In this document: in pieces, positions 13,656 through 15,481 of the stretch
Numbering within the stretch: the stretch's first letter is position 1
Layout: the number at the start of each line of letters is the position of its first letter
NCBI RefSeq assembly: GCF_018853465.1
Contig: NZ_JABBOU010000039.1
Location: 1 to 15,481, forward strand
Source: Acidithiobacillus montserratensis
GTDB taxonomy: Bacteria > Pseudomonadota > Gammaproteobacteria > Acidithiobacillales > Acidithiobacillaceae
Direction: 5' to 3'
Length of the DNA stretch: 15,481 nt
Made by a program: the position numbers and the translations under genes
The notes under the pieces: generated by a model
The model's input: only the letters and a program-made list of their open reading frames with translations
Database searches by the model: none
Told to the model about the DNA's origin: nothing

Positions 13656-14051
13656 ATGACCAAGTCAAATGATTTAATTGCGGCACTGGATGCTGTTCAT
13701 GACCGCATTGAAAAGCTGGCCAAACAGCAGAGCGATGGTATGCCATTGCCGGAATTGCTGGCAGCAGGGATGGTCGAAGCCGAAGCCATGTTGCGGATCA
13801 TGCTGGAAAGCGAGCATAAGCCCTATGCCAGCGATGCTGATCTGCTGGAATTGTGGAAAACCCTGGTGAAGGGCAAACCGCACTGGAATACCATTCGCGA
13901 TAATTGCCGTGAACTGATTTACTACCAGAACTGTCTGACAGCAGAGCGCGCGGATGCCTTGCCCGCCCAGCCGGAGCGAATGGTGATTCACACCCTGCGC
14001 CATATATTTTTGTATTTGCGTAGCCATGCCGAACAACATCAAGAGGGTTGA
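13656..14051 (+). CDS. Unrecognised 131-residue protein upstream of cbbQ
   Basis: The protein is cytosolic and appears all-helical (IAALDAVHDRIEKLAKQQ at the N-terminus, MVEAEAMLRIMLESEH in the middle, RMVIHTLRHIFLYLRSHAEQHQ at the end). It has two cysteines, in a DNCRELIYYQNCLTAE segment, and is rich in His near the C-terminus. I do not recognise the family. Possible starts are GTG 13650, ATG 13653 and ATG 13656; the last has AGGAG five bases away, the best spacing. The stop is three bases before the cbbQ start, so the two are almost certainly co-translated. Its place as first gene of the ATPase unit makes a partner or regulator of CbbQ/CbbO plausible, without further evidence. Confidence 0.75.
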   Translation: MTKSNDLIAALDAVHDRIEKLAKQQSDGMPLPELLAAGMVEAEAMLRIMLESEHKPYASDADLLELWKTLVKGKPHWNTIRDNCRELIYYQNCLTAERADALPAQPERMVIHTLRHIFLYLRSHAEQHQEG

Positions 14052-14054
14052 CTA

Positions 14055-14852
14055 ATGAGTGAAATGATCATCGAAGAACCTTTTTATCAGCCCGTAGCCA
14101 ACGAAGTCGGGGTATTCATGGCGGCCTGGAGCCGTCGTTTGCCGGTGATGCTCAAGGGGCCGACGGGTTGCGGCAAGACCCGCTTTCTGGAGCACATGGC
14201 CTGGCGCCTGAAAAGACCGCTGATTACCGTCGCCTGCCACGAAGATCTGACCAGCTCGGATCTGGTCGGGCGTTTTCTCATCGAGGGCGACGCCACGGTC
14301 TGGCAGGATGGACCGCTGACCAAGGCCGTGCGCGAAGGCGCCATCTGCTATCTGGATGAAATTGTCGAAGCGCGGACGGATACCACGGTGGTCATCCACC
14401 CGCTGACCGATCATCGTCGCCATCTGCCCATCGAAAAGCTGGGCACGGAAATCAATGCCCATCCTGATTTCATGCTGGTCATTTCCTACAATCCGGGTTA
14501 CCAGACAGTGCTGAAAGACCTCAAGCCTTCTACCAAACAGCGTTTTGTAGGCATGAATTTCACCTATCCGCCGGCGGAAGTGGAAACCCGCATTGTCATG
14601 AAAGAAGCCGGGCTGGAGGAGTCCCGTTCCAAGGCGCTGGTAGCGGCGGCTGACAAGGCCCGTAATCTGAAGGATCAGGGCTTGCAGGAGGTGACTTCGA
14701 CCCGGGCGCTGATCTATGCCGGGGCGCTGATGGTGGCAGGTCTGGAACCGCTGGAAGCTTGTACCATGGCCATCATCAACCCCCAGACCGATGATCCGGA
14801 ACTGAGTGAAGCGCTGCTGGAAATTTTCCGGACTTTCTTCCCACAACGCTAA
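14055..14852 (+). CDS. cbbQ: CbbQ-type MoxR/NorQ-family AAA+ ATPase
   Basis: A 265-residue AAA+ ATPase. Walker A is GPTGCGKT at 35-42, Walker B is CYLDE at 98-102, and sensor 1 is in ISYNPGYQ at 143-150. The STKQRF segment at 159-164 carries the likely arginine finger. The short single-domain form and the [14 protein letters not shown] segment (60-73) fit the CbbQ/NirQ/NorQ group. CbbQ forms a hexamer that, with the VWA protein CbbO, reactivates inhibited Rubisco; NorQ instead matures nitric oxide reductase. CbbQ is preferred because the organism is a probable autotroph and the next gene resembles CbbO, but no Rubisco gene is in the window. The gene follows the 131-residue protein by three bases and precedes the cbbO-like gene by nine. 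Confidence 0.82.
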   Translation: MSEMIIEEPFYQPVANEVGVFMAAWSRRLPVMLKGPTGCGKTRFLEHMAWRLKRPLITVACHEDLTSSDLVGRFLIEGDATVWQDGPLTKAVREGAICYLDEIVEARTDTTVVIHPLTDHRRHLPIEKLGTEINAHPDFMLVISYNPGYQTVLKDLKPSTKQRFVGMNFTYPPAEVETRIVMKEAGLEESRSKALVAAADKARNLKDQGLQEVTSTRALIYAGALMVAGLEPLEACTMAIINPQTDDPELSEALLEIFRTFFPQR

Positions 14853-14861
14853 GGAGCTTTC

Positions 14862-15481
14862 ATGTCGGAAGCGACCGAAGAAATCCTCGAGCATCTGGCG
14901 GCCATCAGTTTTGTGGCCGGGCGCGATGCCCGCGATGCCCTGCCTGCGGTAACCCCCCTGGGGGAAAGCGCCTGTCTGCGTTTTCTGGAAACCGGTAGAG
15001 ATCTGTTTTTTTATGACCGGGAGGCGGGCAAAGCCTGTTTTCACGCCACCGCCACCATGATAGCGGCTTTTGGTGGACTGGACCCCTGGCTGGAACAGGC
15101 CCGCCAGTTTCTCACCCAGCGCGGCACCTTTCGCGCGGTGGTGGGCTTTTTTCAACAGGCGGCGACGGTCCGGAGCAACTGGGGTGCTGAGGGCGAGGCC
15201 TTGTGGTTCCGTCTGGGCGCGGCCTGGATTGATCGTCATGTGGACAGTGCTGCGGCCTATTTCCGGATGCCGGTGCAGACCCTCTTTGGAGAGCAGGGTA
15301 CAGCGGGGCTGGAAGCCCTGTTACAGCCTGCCGAAAGTCTCGCCAAGGGGCGCCTGGGGCTGGGGACTTATCTGGACGGGGCCATCAAGGTACGCGGCAT
15401 TTGCGGGCTGGATGGTGTGGCGGAATGGGCAAGACGGGGGGGGGATGTACTGGCGGCGGGACGCATAAGGGGTGAAGCCTG
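14862..15481 (+). CDS. cbbO: Probable CbbO N-terminal part (cut by window end)
   Basis: From ATG 14862, with CTAAGGAGC just upstream, a frame stays open to the right edge and gives 206 residues starting MSEATEEILEHLAAISF. It is alpha-helical, Ala- and Gly-rich and soluble, with repeated helical segments such as FLTQRGTFRAVVGFFQQAA and PAESLAKGRLGLGTYLDG, as in the N-terminal helical region of CbbO/NorD proteins. The diagnostic C-terminal VWA domain with its MIDAS motif would lie beyond the window, so the call rests on the cbbQ neighbour and general pattern. A run of nine G's at 15436-15444 sits in the frame. A shift there would end the protein at 15468 or 15475. Confidence 0.6.
   Translation, partial: MSEATEEILEHLAAISFVAGRDARDALPAVTPLGESACLRFLETGRDLFFYDREAGKACFHATATMIAAFGGLDPWLEQARQFLTQRGTFRAVVGFFQQAATVRSNWGAEGEALWFRLGAAWIDRHVDSAAAYFRMPVQTLFGEQGTAGLEALLQPAESLAKGRLGLGTYLDGAIKVRGICGLDGVAEWARRGGDVLAAGRIRGEA

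Noticed and set aside
14052..15239. 395-codon open frame on the minus strand
   Set aside because: It lies exactly opposite cbbQ and the cbbO-like gene, whose motifs are clear. Its translation is low-complexity and rich in Arg, His and Gln, with no recognisable motif.

Overview
This window looks like chromosome from an autotrophic sulfur-oxidising gammaproteobacterium or acidithiobacillium, most likely Acidithiobacillus or a close relative. The genus is an inference from three things: the sHdr gene order, an adjacent cbbQ/cbbO-type pair, and moderate GC judged by eye. No rRNA or other taxonomic marker is present. No tRNA, rRNA, CRISPR array, insertion sequence or origin was seen, and no stretch over 300 bases lacks a gene.

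Region 1 (1-3680) is the distal part of a sulfur-oxidising heterodisulfide reductase-like (sHdr) operon: the end of hdrB1, then hdrA, a cysteine-free conserved gene (hyp), hdrC2 and hdrB2. It closes with a strong intrinsic terminator. Region 2 (3708-5056) holds two different lipoate-binding proteins (LbpA, GcvH-like) on either side of a DsrE-family sulfur carrier, ending in a 10-bp perfect hairpin. Region 3 (5092-9627) encodes the dedicated lipoate assembly pathway: a COG1856-like radical SAM protein (probable LipS2), a lipoate-protein ligase sLpl(AB), a geranylgeranyl-reductase-like flavoprotein (LipT) and a COG2516-like radical SAM protein (probable LipS1). It ends in a UUCG-loop terminator. 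Together these fit the known cytoplasmic pathway: a DsrE-type carrier handles sulfane sulfur, sLpl(AB) and LipS1/LipS2 build lipoate on LbpA, and lipoyl-LbpA works with the sHdr complex to oxidise sulfur to sulfite.

Region 4 (9640-11167) is a monocistronic FadL/TodX-type outer membrane channel gene with its own upstream repeats and a GNRA-loop terminator. Region 5 (11287-13151) is a same-strand group of three: an unrecognised 134-residue protein, a second divergent lipoate ligase-fold protein, and a small degenerate receiver-like protein. This is the least explained part of the window. Region 6 starts with a convergent minus-strand gene for a small beta-rich protein (13210-13530). Across a divergent promoter region lies a plus-strand set: a 131-residue unknown, a CbbQ-type AAA+ ATPase and the start of a probable CbbO cut off by the window end. 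This last set points to Rubisco activation and carbon fixation.
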